Of a stretch of 45,401 bases of DNA, positions 24,750-32,783 are shown in pieces (the first letter of the stretch is position 1; every line of letters starts with the position of its first letter). The position numbers and the translations under genes are program-made. The notes beneath the pieces are model-generated. The model was not told the DNA's origin and made no database searches. It saw nothing but the letters and a program-made list of their open reading frames with translations. The stretch is taken from assembly GCA_910586255.1 (NCBI GenBank), contig CAJUHR010000027.1:1-45401 (forward strand), read 5' to 3'. The stretch is from an uncultured Lachnospiraceae bacterium (GTDB taxonomy: Bacteria > Bacillota > Clostridia > Lachnospirales > Lachnospiraceae).

Positions 24750-24802
24750 CGAAAACGTTTGAGGAAATAATATGGTACAACGGGAATGAAATGTGGTATA
24801 AT
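24750..24802 (+). promoter_or_regulatory. cre/LacI-like site and extended -10 promoter
   Basis: A 14-mer at 24750-24763 with core AAACGTTT fits 11 of 14 positions of the CcpA cre consensus as I remember it. TGGTATAAT (24794-24802) is a perfect extended -10; the -35 is poor. AGGGAGGG follows before ATG 24827. Confidence 0.6.
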
Positions 24803-24826
24803 AGGAACACTTAGGGAGGGTTTTTC

Positions 24827-26356
24827 ATGCTGTTGGTAGTGCTTCTGTTCCTTGCAGTCTCGTCTATAGCCCTCTTTTTTTTGAAGAGGGATGAACAGAC
24901 CTACTGCCTTTTGGGGCTGTGCTTTAGCTTCTTTTGCATGTTTGTGGGGATAACCATCTATCTGGCAAAGACCGGCGGCCTTTCTCCTGAGCAGAAGATT
25001 TTTTTGTTTTTTGACACACAGATTCAGCGGTGGCTGTCCTACCTGATTTTTCCGCTGCGCCGCCTGGGATATATGATTGCCATCGGGCGGTATCTGTTTC
25101 CTCCCTTTCTTCTGCTGCTTGCCATTCAATACAGCATGATTCCGGCAGTGATGCGCCTGAAAAAGAAAGCTGCTGCCGTGTTTTTGCTGCCGGCTCTCAC
25201 CCTGGTAATCTATTTTCCGGCCGTGTTTTTCCGTCTGGTGAAGGGCAGATTTGCTCTGCAGATTATTTTGATGAAGCTGACCCAGGGATGGATTTTTGCC
25301 TATATACTTCTGGCGGTGGGTCTGATTGTCTATGAGTATCTGGACGTGACCATCCCCTACAGCAAAAGGCAGTTTCGTTACATTATGGTTTTTATCTTAA
25401 GCGTCACGGTTCAATATGCCATTTACTGCACCCAGGATCCCCTTCAGGTGTATCAGATATATTCCACGGAGTATATGCGTTTTAGCGGCCGTCTGTATGC
25501 CAATTCCCTGATGAGCGTCCGGGGATGGTATCTGTTTACGGGATTTACCTTGATTTCGGTGGTGCTGGGGTTCTGGAATCTGAAAAATTATATGATGATC
25601 AGCTGGGAGGAAAGCAGAAATGACGTGAGCATCCGGCGTAAATTTGACACGGCCAGCATGGGGGTGTCCGTGTTTGTCCACAGCATCAAGAACCAGCTTT
25701 TGTCCAACCGGGTCCTCTGCAAAAAGATACGCAAGGAGCTGTCCGGCGGGGAGCCGGATCTGGAAAAGCTGAGAGCATATGCGGATATGCTGGATGAGGT
25801 AAACGAGAGCATGTTAGGGCGCATGGAGGAGCTCTACAAAAGTGTCAAAACAAGCAGCATTTCTCTGTGTCCCGTAAAGGCCGGACAGATTGCGGATACG
25901 ACCATACATCTGTTTCACAAAAAATATCCGGAGGTGAAGGTGGAGATATCCGGAAGTATGGAGGAATCTCTTTTGGGGGATGAACAGCACTTAGGGGAGG
26001 CGCTTTATAATCTTCTGACCAACGCTCATGAGGCATTTCTCATGTCCGGCAAGGAGAAGGAAAAACTTGCCATGGTGGTTCATGCCCAGAGACTCTATGT
26101 GGAATTTGAGATCAGGGACAACGGGCCGGGGATATCAAAGCAGGAGCAGCGGCGGATTTTTGATCCCTTTTATACCAGCAAAAATACCAATTTCAACTGG
26201 GGGATGGGGCTTCACTATGTCCGTGAGATTGTGAAAAGCCATTTTGGAAAGCTGAGACTGGAAAGCTGTTTTGGAGAGGGGAGCAGCTTCTTTGTGACCA
26301 TACCGCGGTATGAGCCGAGAAGGGAGAAGCATTCGGGGATGCAGGGGGATAATTAA
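24827..26356 (+). CDS. Membrane sensor histidine kinase, 509 aa
   Basis: The first 265 residues are mostly hydrophobic, with several predicted membrane helices and no large extracellular domain. The kinase part has an atypical H-box (FVHSIKNQLL near residue 285), N-box NLLTNAHEA, G1 DNGPGIS, F-box FDPFYTSK and G2 GMGL. The SIKNQLL-type H-box with the TNAHEA N-box recalls kinases that pair with LuxR-type regulators. It should autophosphorylate on the H-box His and pass phosphate to the regulator encoded 58 bases downstream. The signal is unknown; the nagB-nagA genes that follow suggest amino sugars or cell-wall fragments. Confidence 0.9.
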   Translation: MLLVVLLFLAVSSIALFFLKRDEQTYCLLGLCFSFFCMFVGITIYLAKTGGLSPEQKIFLFFDTQIQRWLSYLIFPLRRLGYMIAIGRYLFPPFLLLLAIQYSMIPAVMRLKKKAAAVFLLPALTLVIYFPAVFFRLVKGRFALQIILMKLTQGWIFAYILLAVGLIVYEYLDVTIPYSKRQFRYIMVFILSVTVQYAIYCTQDPLQVYQIYSTEYMRFSGRLYANSLMSVRGWYLFTGFTLISVVLGFWNLKNYMMISWEESRNDVSIRRKFDTASMGVSVFVHSIKNQLLSNRVLCKKIRKELSGGEPDLEKLRAYADMLDEVNESMLGRMEELYKSVKTSSISLCPVKAGQIADTTIHLFHKKYPEVKVEISGSMEESLLGDEQHLGEALYNLLTNAHEAFLMSGKEKEKLAMVVHAQRLYVEFEIRDNGPGISKQEQRRIFDPFYTSKNTNFNWGMGLHYVREIVKSHFGKLRLESCFGEGSSFFVTIPRYEPRREKHSGMQGDN

Positions 26357-26413
26357 GCTGTGACGGCAATAAGCAAATGAGTCAAAGGAGTTTTGGGAGA
26401 TAGGGAAAGTAAT

Positions 26414-27079
26414 ATGATTCGGGTGGCAATTGTAGATGATTTTGATCTGCTTCGGGAGGATCTGTGCGAGCTGATTGCCGGGCAGGAGGATATGGAGGTT
26501 GCATGGCAGGCGGGAAGCGGCCAGGAAGCGGTGGAGAAGGCACAGAGGCAGGATGCGGACATTGTGCTGATGGATATTGAGATGGAGACGATTCACGCGG
26601 GGATTCTGGCAGCAGAAAAGATCCGGGATCAGGGCCGGGGACAGCAGGTTGTTTTTCTGACAGCCCATGAGACAGATCAGATTATTATTACTGCCATGGG
26701 GACAGGGGCCGTGGATTATGTGGTCAAAGGCTGTCCGGATGAGGATATTCTGCGCCACATCCGCAATGCCTACGGGGGAAAGCCGGTGATGGAATCCCGG
26801 GTCCAGGAAACCATCATGCGGGAATATACCCGGCTGCAAAGGTCGGAAAAAAGCCTTCTCTTTTTTATCAACAATGTGTCTCAGCTTACATCGGCAGAGA
26901 GGGAGCTTTTGCGTTTGCTTTTGGATGGGAAAAAGGTTAAGGATATTGCTCAGATCCGGTGTGTGGAGATCATTACCGTCAAGACCCAGATCAAGGGACT
27001 TTTGCGGAAGTTCGGGTGCAGCCGGACGAAGGAGATCGTCTCCATGATCCAGGAGCTGAACATATCTCACTTATTTTAG
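26414..27079 (+). CDS. LuxR/NarL-type response regulator, 221 aa
   Basis: Receiver domain with acidic pocket VDD (8-9), phosphoacceptor D54 in VLMDIEME, T83 in FLTAHE and K105 in VVKG. A C-terminal helix-turn-helix follows, with LTSAERELLRLLLDGKKVKDIA near residue 158 and the recognition helix VKTQIKGLLRKFG. In the recognition region the usual S-x-x-T-V-K reads VEIITVKTQ, still compatible with the family. An in-frame TTG at 26393 would add seven residues. It lies between the kinase and nagB-like genes on one strand and probably controls this or a linked operon. Confidence 0.9.
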   Translation: MIRVAIVDDFDLLREDLCELIAGQEDMEVAWQAGSGQEAVEKAQRQDADIVLMDIEMETIHAGILAAEKIRDQGRGQQVVFLTAHETDQIIITAMGTGAVDYVVKGCPDEDILRHIRNAYGGKPVMESRVQETIMREYTRLQRSEKSLLFFINNVSQLTSAERELLRLLLDGKKVKDIAQIRCVEIITVKTQIKGLLRKFGCSRTKEIVSMIQELNISHLF

Positions 27080-27096
27080 CGAAGGAGGGGATTTTC

Positions 27097-27918
27097 ATGA
27101 GACATGAATATTACGGCTACAGCAAGGAACAGCTTTTGGCAGAACCGAAGATAAGGATGTTCTGTATGGAGGACAATGACGCGGTGTTTCGCCAGATGGC
27201 CCGGCAGATGGCGGATGAGATTGAGGCCAACAATGCCGCGGGAAAGAGGACGGTTTTTATCTGCCCGGTGGGTCCGGTGGGCCAATATCCCTATTTTGTG
27301 GACATGGTCAATGAAAAGGGAATCAGCCTTAAGCAGGTTTGGTTTATCAATATGGACGAATATCTGGATGACAACAAAAAATGGATCCCCATGGATCATC
27401 CTTTAAGCTTTAGGGGCTTCATGGAGCGGGTGGTGTACACAAAGATTAAGCCGGAGCTGGTGATGCCAAAGGAGCAGCGGATCTTTCCGGATCCGGAGCA
27501 TCCGGAGCAGGTGCCGGAGCTGATTGAAAGGTTAGGAGGGGTGGATACGGCCTTTGGCGGTATCGGAATCAACGGCCACGTGGCCTTTAATGAGGCGGAT
27601 CCGTCCCTTAGCGAGGAGGAATTTCTGGCCCAGAAGACCCGGGTGCTTTCCATCAGTCCGGAGACCCGGGCGGCCAATGCCATCGGAGATTTTGGCGGAG
27701 CCTTGGAGGATATGCCCAAATACTGTGTGACTGTGGGAATGTATGAGATTTCCCATGCAAAAAAGATCCGTCTTGGGTGCTTCCGCAACTGGCATCGGGC
27801 CGTGGTGCGCCGGGCCGGATACGGGGAGAAGACATCCGATTTCCCGGTGACCCTTTTGCAGGATCATGAGGATATTACGCTGACCTTTACAGAGTTTGTG
27901 GGAAGACTAAAGGATTAA
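27097..27918 (+). CDS. nagB: Glucosamine-6-phosphate deaminase-like protein
   Basis: 273 aa with the NagB/6-phosphogluconolactonase fold: FINMDEYLDD near residue 86, FGGIGINGHVAFNEADPS near 150, and SISPETRAAN. The C-terminus carries CFRNWHRAVVRRAGYGE and FPVTLLQDH, a variant found in a NagB-like side branch rather than in classical NagB. It should convert glucosamine-6-phosphate (or a related amino-sugar phosphate) to the ketose phosphate and ammonia. AAGGAGGGG precedes ATG 27097, 17 bases after the response regulator; a longer frame begins inside the regulator gene. The nagA-like gene follows. Confidence 0.82.
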   Translation: MRHEYYGYSKEQLLAEPKIRMFCMEDNDAVFRQMARQMADEIEANNAAGKRTVFICPVGPVGQYPYFVDMVNEKGISLKQVWFINMDEYLDDNKKWIPMDHPLSFRGFMERVVYTKIKPELVMPKEQRIFPDPEHPEQVPELIERLGGVDTAFGGIGINGHVAFNEADPSLSEEEFLAQKTRVLSISPETRAANAIGDFGGALEDMPKYCVTVGMYEISHAKKIRLGCFRNWHRAVVRRAGYGEKTSDFPVTLLQDHEDITLTFTEFVGRLKD

Positions 27919-27998
27919 AGGCAGCAAGGCAGGGAAATTTTTGCAGAGCAGATGTTTTAAAACGGTTTTGGAAGCGATTTAAAAGGAGGTTATGTGAA

Positions 27999-29150
27999 AT
28001 GGCAGTGCTGCTTAAAGGCGGAATGGTGTATCAGGATCACAGGTTTGTGAGGGCTGACGTGCTGATGAGAGACGGAGTGATCGCCGGTGTGGGGACCGAT
28101 TTAAAGGATGAGAAGGCACAGGTGGAGGATGTGACCGGGAAACGGCTGGTGCCGGGATTTCTGGACATTCACACCCATGGGGCTGTGGGAGTGGATGTAA
28201 ATGCTGCCAGGGCAGAGGATTATGAGAAAATCTGCCGGTTCCATGCAGCCCAGGGAACTACCGGCTGGCTGTGCTCGGTGCTGACGGATACCAGAGAGCA
28301 GACCTTGTGGTGTATTGAGGAGTACAAAAAATGGAAGACCATGGAGCATAAGGGCTCCCGGCTTCTTGGCATTCATCTGGAGGGACCCTTTTTAAATCCT
28401 CAGTACAAGGGAGCTATGCCGGAGCATCTTTTGCAAAAGCCCAATCCGGAATTGGCAGCGGAGTATCAGAAGGCGGCAGAGGGAGAGATCCGCTATATTA
28501 CCGTGTCTCCTGAGATCGAGGGAATGGTGGATTTCATCCCCGGGCTTTGCCAGCTGGGAATGAAGGTTGCCATCGGACATTCCGGGGCAGATTATGACAC
28601 GGCTGTGAGAGCTATTTATAACGGCGCCGCGGCAGCCACCCACACAGGCAATGCCATGCGGCTTCTCCACCAGCATGAGCCGGCAATCTGGGGAGCGGTT
28701 TTGGAGGACGACAAGGTATATTGTGAGATGATCTGTGATGGGCGCCATCTGCATCCGGGTACCGTGCGGCTGATTTTGAAGACAAAGGGCATGGACCGTG
28801 TGGTGGCAATCACGGATTCCATCATGGCTGCCGGCCTGCCGGACGGGAACTATAAGCTGGGAGTCAATGACGTGGTTGTGGTGGACGGAGACGCCCGTCT
28901 GGCAGACGGAGGGAGCCGGGCCGGAAGCACGCTGACCACAGGAAAAGCCCTTGAGAATCTGCTGGCCTTCACCGGCCGGCCATTGGAGGATATTGTTCCT
29001 CTTCTCACAGAGAACCCGGCTAAGCTGATCGGGGTGTATGACCGGGTCGGTTCCCTTGAGGCAGGAAAGGACGCGGACCTGGTGGCGCTAGACGAGGGTT
29101 GCGCCGTAGCGGCCACCTACGTGAAGGGAGAATGCTGCTTTTTGAGATAA
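27999..29150 (+). CDS. nagA: N-acetylglucosamine-6-phosphate deacetylase
   Basis: 383 aa amidohydrolase: metal ligands in DIHTHG (near residue 58), LEGPF with Glu (near 127), GHSGADYD His (near 195), THTGNAM His (near 216), and the catalytic Asp in ITDSIMAAG (near 273). It removes acetate from GlcNAc-6-phosphate, providing the NagB substrate. The usual THxFNAM motif reads THTGNAM here, a visible departure that keeps the His. AAAGGAGG precedes ATG 27999. The 3' end lies one base from that of the convergent IclR gene, with no terminator seen between them. Confidence 0.92.
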   Translation: MAVLLKGGMVYQDHRFVRADVLMRDGVIAGVGTDLKDEKAQVEDVTGKRLVPGFLDIHTHGAVGVDVNAARAEDYEKICRFHAAQGTTGWLCSVLTDTREQTLWCIEEYKKWKTMEHKGSRLLGIHLEGPFLNPQYKGAMPEHLLQKPNPELAAEYQKAAEGEIRYITVSPEIEGMVDFIPGLCQLGMKVAIGHSGADYDTAVRAIYNGAAAATHTGNAMRLLHQHEPAIWGAVLEDDKVYCEMICDGRHLHPGTVRLILKTKGMDRVVAITDSIMAAGLPDGNYKLGVNDVVVVDGDARLADGGSRAGSTLTTGKALENLLAFTGRPLEDIVPLLTENPAKLIGVYDRVGSLEAGKDADLVALDEGCAVAATYVKGECCFLR

Positions 29151-29151
29151 G

Positions 29152-29928
29152 CTATTTGGAGAAATTCACATCCGCGTCCTGAACCAGAAGCTCGATTTTG
29201 GTTCTGGCATTTTTCACCAGAGCCTGAACCAGCTGTGCTTTTTCCTCAGAGTAGTGGGTGCGGCGGATGGAGATGCTGACCGCGGCGATGATCTGTCCGC
29301 CTTTGCGGATGGGCGCCGCGTAGCAGCATATATTGGTATTGGATTCACCGTCCTCAAAGGTGAGCTGTTCCTTCTGAAAGGTTTCTAGCTGACTGTAGAG
29401 GGAAGAGACCGTGGGAATGGTCTGGGTAGTAAGCGGCGGGAGCTGGTCGGGATACATGTCCTCCAGCTCCTTTTTTGTGTGGTCTAAAAGAAGGGCTTTT
29501 CCCAGACTGGTGGCATAGGCCGGCATACGCGCCCCTACGGGGGTGAAAACCCGCACCCGGTCCGGAGAATCATGGGTGATCAAATAAAAAATATTTCCGT
29601 CATCTAGCACTGCAAAGTGAGCGGTCTCCCCGCATACGTTGACCATATTAAGTATAATTTCCGAGACATCTTTTAGAACATCTGACTGTCTGGCATAGGT
29701 CTGACCGACTTCATAGGCCTTCATTCCGATAAAATAGCGAAGAGTCTGCCGATTGTAGTAGAGATACCTCTGGTCAACCAGGGTATTCAGCACAGGGAAA
29801 ATACTGCTTTTCGGTGCTTCGATGTACTCGGCCATCTCGGTCAGGGTAAAGCCCTCTTTGTTGAAAGCGGCGGCCTCCAGGATTTTTAAGACGCGTAGAG
29901 TGGGGCGGTGAAGCTTTTTACTTGACAT
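29152..29928 (-). CDS. IclR-family transcriptional regulator
   Basis: 258 aa with an N-terminal winged helix (RVLKILEAAAFNKEGFTLTEMAEYIEAPKSSIFPVL split over residues 12-47) and a C-terminal effector domain (SPDRVRVFTPVGARMPAYATSLGKALL, then an ICCYAAPI strand and AAVSISIRR). AGGAGGAACT precedes ATG 29928. It is divergent from the DapA-TctCBA operon, and the shared intergenic region has matched inverted repeats with a TACGAA half-site at both promoters, so it probably represses both itself and the operon. The ligand is probably the imported carboxylate or a breakdown product. Confidence 0.93.
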   Translation of the reverse strand: MSSKKLHRPTLRVLKILEAAAFNKEGFTLTEMAEYIEAPKSSIFPVLNTLVDQRYLYYNRQTLRYFIGMKAYEVGQTYARQSDVLKDVSEIILNMVNVCGETAHFAVLDDGNIFYLITHDSPDRVRVFTPVGARMPAYATSLGKALLLDHTKKELEDMYPDQLPPLTTQTIPTVSSLYSQLETFQKEQLTFEDGESNTNICCYAAPIRKGGQIIAAVSISIRRTHYSEEKAQLVQALVKNARTKIELLVQDADVNFSK

Positions 29929-29976
29929 AGTTCCTCCTGTAATTGGTACGGCTTATGTGAAAGACAGCACCAGATT

Positions 29977-30027
29977 GTTTGTATTTACGAATAATCTAAC
30001 CATAGCACGAATCGGCGAGTCTGTCAA
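29977..30027 (-). promoter_or_regulatory. IclR gene promoter and operator
   Basis: TTGACA (complement of 30022-30027), 17 bases, TATGGT (complement of 29999-30004). Over the start site, GTTTGTA-TT-TACGAAT (29977-29992) is an inverted repeat with one mismatch, sharing the TACGAA half-site with the operon operator. Confidence 0.7.
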
Positions 30028-30057
30028 ATAAAAATGATAAATGCGGTAATTATACCG

Positions 30058-30133
30058 TTGACAGAAGTACTTTCCTGTGTTATCATCAAAACAGGGAGTT
30101 CGTATAAAAGAATATAAATTCGATTATACGAAC
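30058..30133 (+). promoter_or_regulatory. Operon promoter and IclR operator
   Basis: TTGACA (30058-30063), 17 bases, TATCAT (30081-30086). GTTCGTATAA (30098-30107) and TTATACGAAC (30124-30133) are perfect 10-bp inverted arms 16 bases apart, placed directly after the expected start site, so a bound repressor would block transcription. Confidence 0.78.
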
Positions 30134-30159
30134 AATAAAAGGAGAAGGAGGGAAATGGG

Positions 30160-31062
30160 ATGAACGACTGGCTGAGAGGAAGCATCCCGGCGCTGGTCAC
30201 TCCTCTGATGGAGGACGGTACCCTGGATGAGAACAGTTTTGGCAGCCTGATTGTCAGGGCTCTGTCATCGGGGTGTCAGGGAGTTATGATTCTTGGCTCC
30301 TGCGGGGAGGGAGCTATGGTGGATGAAAAGACCTTTGAGCATGCGGTGGCAACGGCAGCGGAGGTGTGTGAGGGCAGGGGAGCCCTGATTGTTTCCACGG
30401 GAGCTGTTTGCGTGGAGCGGGTGAAGGAGAATATCCGCTGCGCAAAGAGGTGGAAGGCGGATGCGGTGCTCAATATTCCGCCCATGTATTTTGTTGAGAC
30501 CCAGCAGGCCATCCGGGATTATTTTCTGCGTCTGGCAGAGTTTTCTCCGTTGCCTACTATGATCTACAATATTCCGTCCGTGACAAAGAACAATGTGGAT
30601 CCTCTTACACTGGCAGAGCTGGGCAGACATGAGAACATAGCAGGCCTTAAAGACAGCAGCGGAAATCAGATTGCCTTTCAGCAGGTAGTGCAGGAGACGA
30701 GGGAGGAGGACTTTCACGTGTTTGTGGGAAGGGCGCCTTTGATCTGTGCCTCCTTGCAGATGGGGGCGGCAGGCTCTATGACACCGATTCCCAATCTGGA
30801 CCCGTCTCTGGAGCTGGACATTCACAGATATCTGGAGACAGGACAGGTTAAGAAGGCCATTGATCTGCAGATGAAGGTCGCAAAGATTACGGCTCTCTTC
30901 GGGTATAAAAGGATGCCCATTAATGTAAACTTAAAAGGACTCATGTGGTCTTTGGGGCTGTGCGAGCCTTATACGGCAGGATTTGATCCGGTATTGAGCG
31001 AAGAGGAAGGGAAGCTTTTAAAAGAAAAATATAAGGAGATTACCAAGGAGGTACAAGGATGA
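30160..31062 (+). CDS. DapA/N-acetylneuraminate lyase family aldolase
   Basis: 300 aa TIM-barrel enzyme of the Schiff-base class I pyruvate aldolase family. The catalytic Lys is K164 in GLKDSSGN and the Tyr is Y136 in MIYNIPS. The substrate loop reads GSCGEG (residues 46-51) instead of the G-[ST]-TGE usual in DapA, so it is probably not the lysine-pathway enzyme but a catabolic aldolase or dehydratase for a 2-oxo acid. First gene of an IclR-controlled operon with a carboxylate transporter, which fits catabolism. Its last four bases overlap the TctC gene. Confidence 0.85.
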   Translation: MNDWLRGSIPALVTPLMEDGTLDENSFGSLIVRALSSGCQGVMILGSCGEGAMVDEKTFEHAVATAAEVCEGRGALIVSTGAVCVERVKENIRCAKRWKADAVLNIPPMYFVETQQAIRDYFLRLAEFSPLPTMIYNIPSVTKNNVDPLTLAELGRHENIAGLKDSSGNQIAFQQVVQETREEDFHVFVGRAPLICASLQMGAAGSMTPIPNLDPSLELDIHRYLETGQVKKAIDLQMKVAKITALFGYKRMPINVNLKGLMWSLGLCEPYTAGFDPVLSEEEGKLLKEKYKEITKEVQG

Positions 31063-32144
31063 AAAAAGGGAGAAGGTTTTTAGCGGTATTGTTGGTGATG
31101 GCATTGGCGGGATGCGGTTCAAAGGAAGCTCCCAAGGAGACCGCCGGGGCAGGAGCGGCGCCTCAGACCACCGCTGTCTTAGAGGAACAGGAGGACAAGT
31201 CCCAGGGGCAGGAGAGCAGCTCTAAGGAGCAGTCAGAGGAAAGCAAGATAATGGATGGATATCCCAAAAAGCCGGTGAAGATTCTGGTTCCCTGGGACGC
31301 GGGAGGGGGGACTGATGTGTTTGTTCGGACCATGGCCACGGGAGCAGAGAAATATCTGGGTCAGCCCCTTAATATTGTAAACCGGGGAGGCGCCGGAGGA
31401 ACCATTGCCACAACGGAATTTTTGAAGGAGAAGGGGGACGGCTACAGCATTATCTTTGAGGCTATCGGAGTGTTTTCCACACAGCCCAAGATGAATCAGG
31501 TGTCTTACACCATCGATGATTTCAAGCCGATTATCGGCACCAGCGTGGATCCGGTGATGCTGGTGACCACCACAAGCACAGGCATCACTACCTTTGAGGA
31601 GTTTGTGGAGTATTGTAAGTCCAACACGGTGAATTTTGGATTTACCGGTACCGGCTCCCTTCATCATGTGGCAAATTACGCCCTGTTCGGTGAGCTGGAG
31701 GCAGATGTGAACGGAGTCAATTACTCGGGAGGAGGAGAGCTTTTGGCTGCCATGATGGGAGATCACGTGCAATTCGGTTCCCTTCATCCGGTGAATATTA
31801 TGTCCTACGAGGACGCGGATACCTTTGTGCCCCTTTTGGTGTACTCTAATGAGAGGATTGCCCAGTACCCGGATGTGCCCACGGCAAAGGAGAAGGGATA
31901 TGATTTTGACTTTGAGGTCTGGAAATTTATTGCCGCCCCAGCGGACACGCCGGATGCGGTTATCGAGTATCTGTATGAGGGCTTTAACAATATCTTAAAT
32001 GACCCGGATATCCGAAAGCTTTTAGAGGAAGGCGGCTCGGTGATGATGGACAATAACCGGCCGGAGCAGGTGGAGGAAAAGCTGAGGGCCAATGTGGAGC
32101 AGACGGGTAAGGTCTTAGATGAGCTGGGGCTTTCCACCAGTTAG
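31059..32144 (+). CDS. TctC-family solute-binding lipoprotein
   Basis: 361 aa. Signal ending in LAGC (C19), an acidic linker to about residue 65, then the Bug/TctC domain: YPKKPVKILVPWDAGGGTDVFVRTMA, NRGGAGGTIATTEFLKEKGDGYS, GTGSLHH and APADTPDAV. It captures a carboxylate outside the membrane for the TctAB channel. It overlaps the aldolase gene by ATGA, so translation is coupled. Ligand unknown; the family takes citrate, aromatic acids and other organic acids. Confidence 0.92.
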   Translation: MKKGRRFLAVLLVMALAGCGSKEAPKETAGAGAAPQTTAVLEEQEDKSQGQESSSKEQSEESKIMDGYPKKPVKILVPWDAGGGTDVFVRTMATGAEKYLGQPLNIVNRGGAGGTIATTEFLKEKGDGYSIIFEAIGVFSTQPKMNQVSYTIDDFKPIIGTSVDPVMLVTTTSTGITTFEEFVEYCKSNTVNFGFTGTGSLHHVANYALFGELEADVNGVNYSGGGELLAAMMGDHVQFGSLHPVNIMSYEDADTFVPLLVYSNERIAQYPDVPTAKEKGYDFDFEVWKFIAAPADTPDAVIEYLYEGFNNILNDPDIRKLLEEGGSVMMDNNRPEQVEEKLRANVEQTGKVLDELGLSTS

Positions 32145-32160
32145 AACCGGAGGAATGGAA

Positions 32161-32649
32161 ATGAAAATAAGGACGAACTTGTGGTCCGGGATTCTGTTTC
32201 TGATGTTGGGAGTGGCAGCGCTGGTTGTCATTCCCACCCAGATTCCAGCCGGAAAAAATGCCTACGGACCCAGATTGTTTCCCTATATTGTATCAGGGAT
32301 TATGATTGTGTCCAGCTTAGGCCTTCTGGCAGGGGAGCTGGGTAGAAAGAAAACCAGGGGAGGAAGGGCCTTCGAGGGGGAAAAAGCCCTAAAAGACGGA
32401 AACACCCCGGAGGATTTGACGGTTTTGGACGCCTTTGAACTAAAACGGGTTGGTTTGATGTTTCTGATGATGACAGCCTATATTTTTCTGATCGAGCCTC
32501 TGGGCTTTGTGATTTCATCACTGCTTTTTGTGTGGGGGATTCTGATCTTTTTTAAGTCCAAAAGGTGGAGCTATTATGCGGTCTGCGGAGGGCTCGTGGT
32601 GCTGATCTATTACGGATTCAGGATTTTTTTGAAGGTATATCTGCCGTGA
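32161..32649 (+). CDS. TctB-family small membrane subunit
   Basis: 162 aa with four hydrophobic segments: LWSGILFLMLGVAALVV, LFPYIVSGIMIVSSLGLLAG, and two in the C-terminal half around VGLMFLMMTAYIFL and YAVCGGLVVLIYYGF. Middle residues 60-90 are hydrophilic. GGAGGA at 32149-32154 is six bases before ATG 32161; the ATG at 32155 is too close. It is the small membrane partner of TctA. Confidence 0.88.
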   Translation: MKIRTNLWSGILFLMLGVAALVVIPTQIPAGKNAYGPRLFPYIVSGIMIVSSLGLLAGELGRKKTRGGRAFEGEKALKDGNTPEDLTVLDAFELKRVGLMFLMMTAYIFLIEPLGFVISSLLFVWGILIFFKSKRWSYYAVCGGLVVLIYYGFRIFLKVYLP

Positions 32650-32736
32650 AGCCCGATGTGACTGATGCAGCGATGTACTGGCGCAATGCTGTGCCGGCAG
32701 ACGGGCAGAAGGGGCGGCTTATCGGTGAAAAGTAAT

Positions 32737-32767
32737 TGCGGGAGCACTCTGTAAGAAGGTTCCCGCA
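32737..32767 (+). promoter_or_regulatory. Stem-loop before tctA
   Basis: TGCGGGA (32737-32743) pairs with TCCCGCA (32761-32767) around 17 bases, ending six bases before the AGAGGTG ribosome site of the TctA gene. The 134-base tctB-tctA gap contains no gene. The stem may modulate mRNA stability or TctA translation. Confidence 0.35.
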
Positions 32768-32783
32768 GGAAAAGAGGTGTAGT

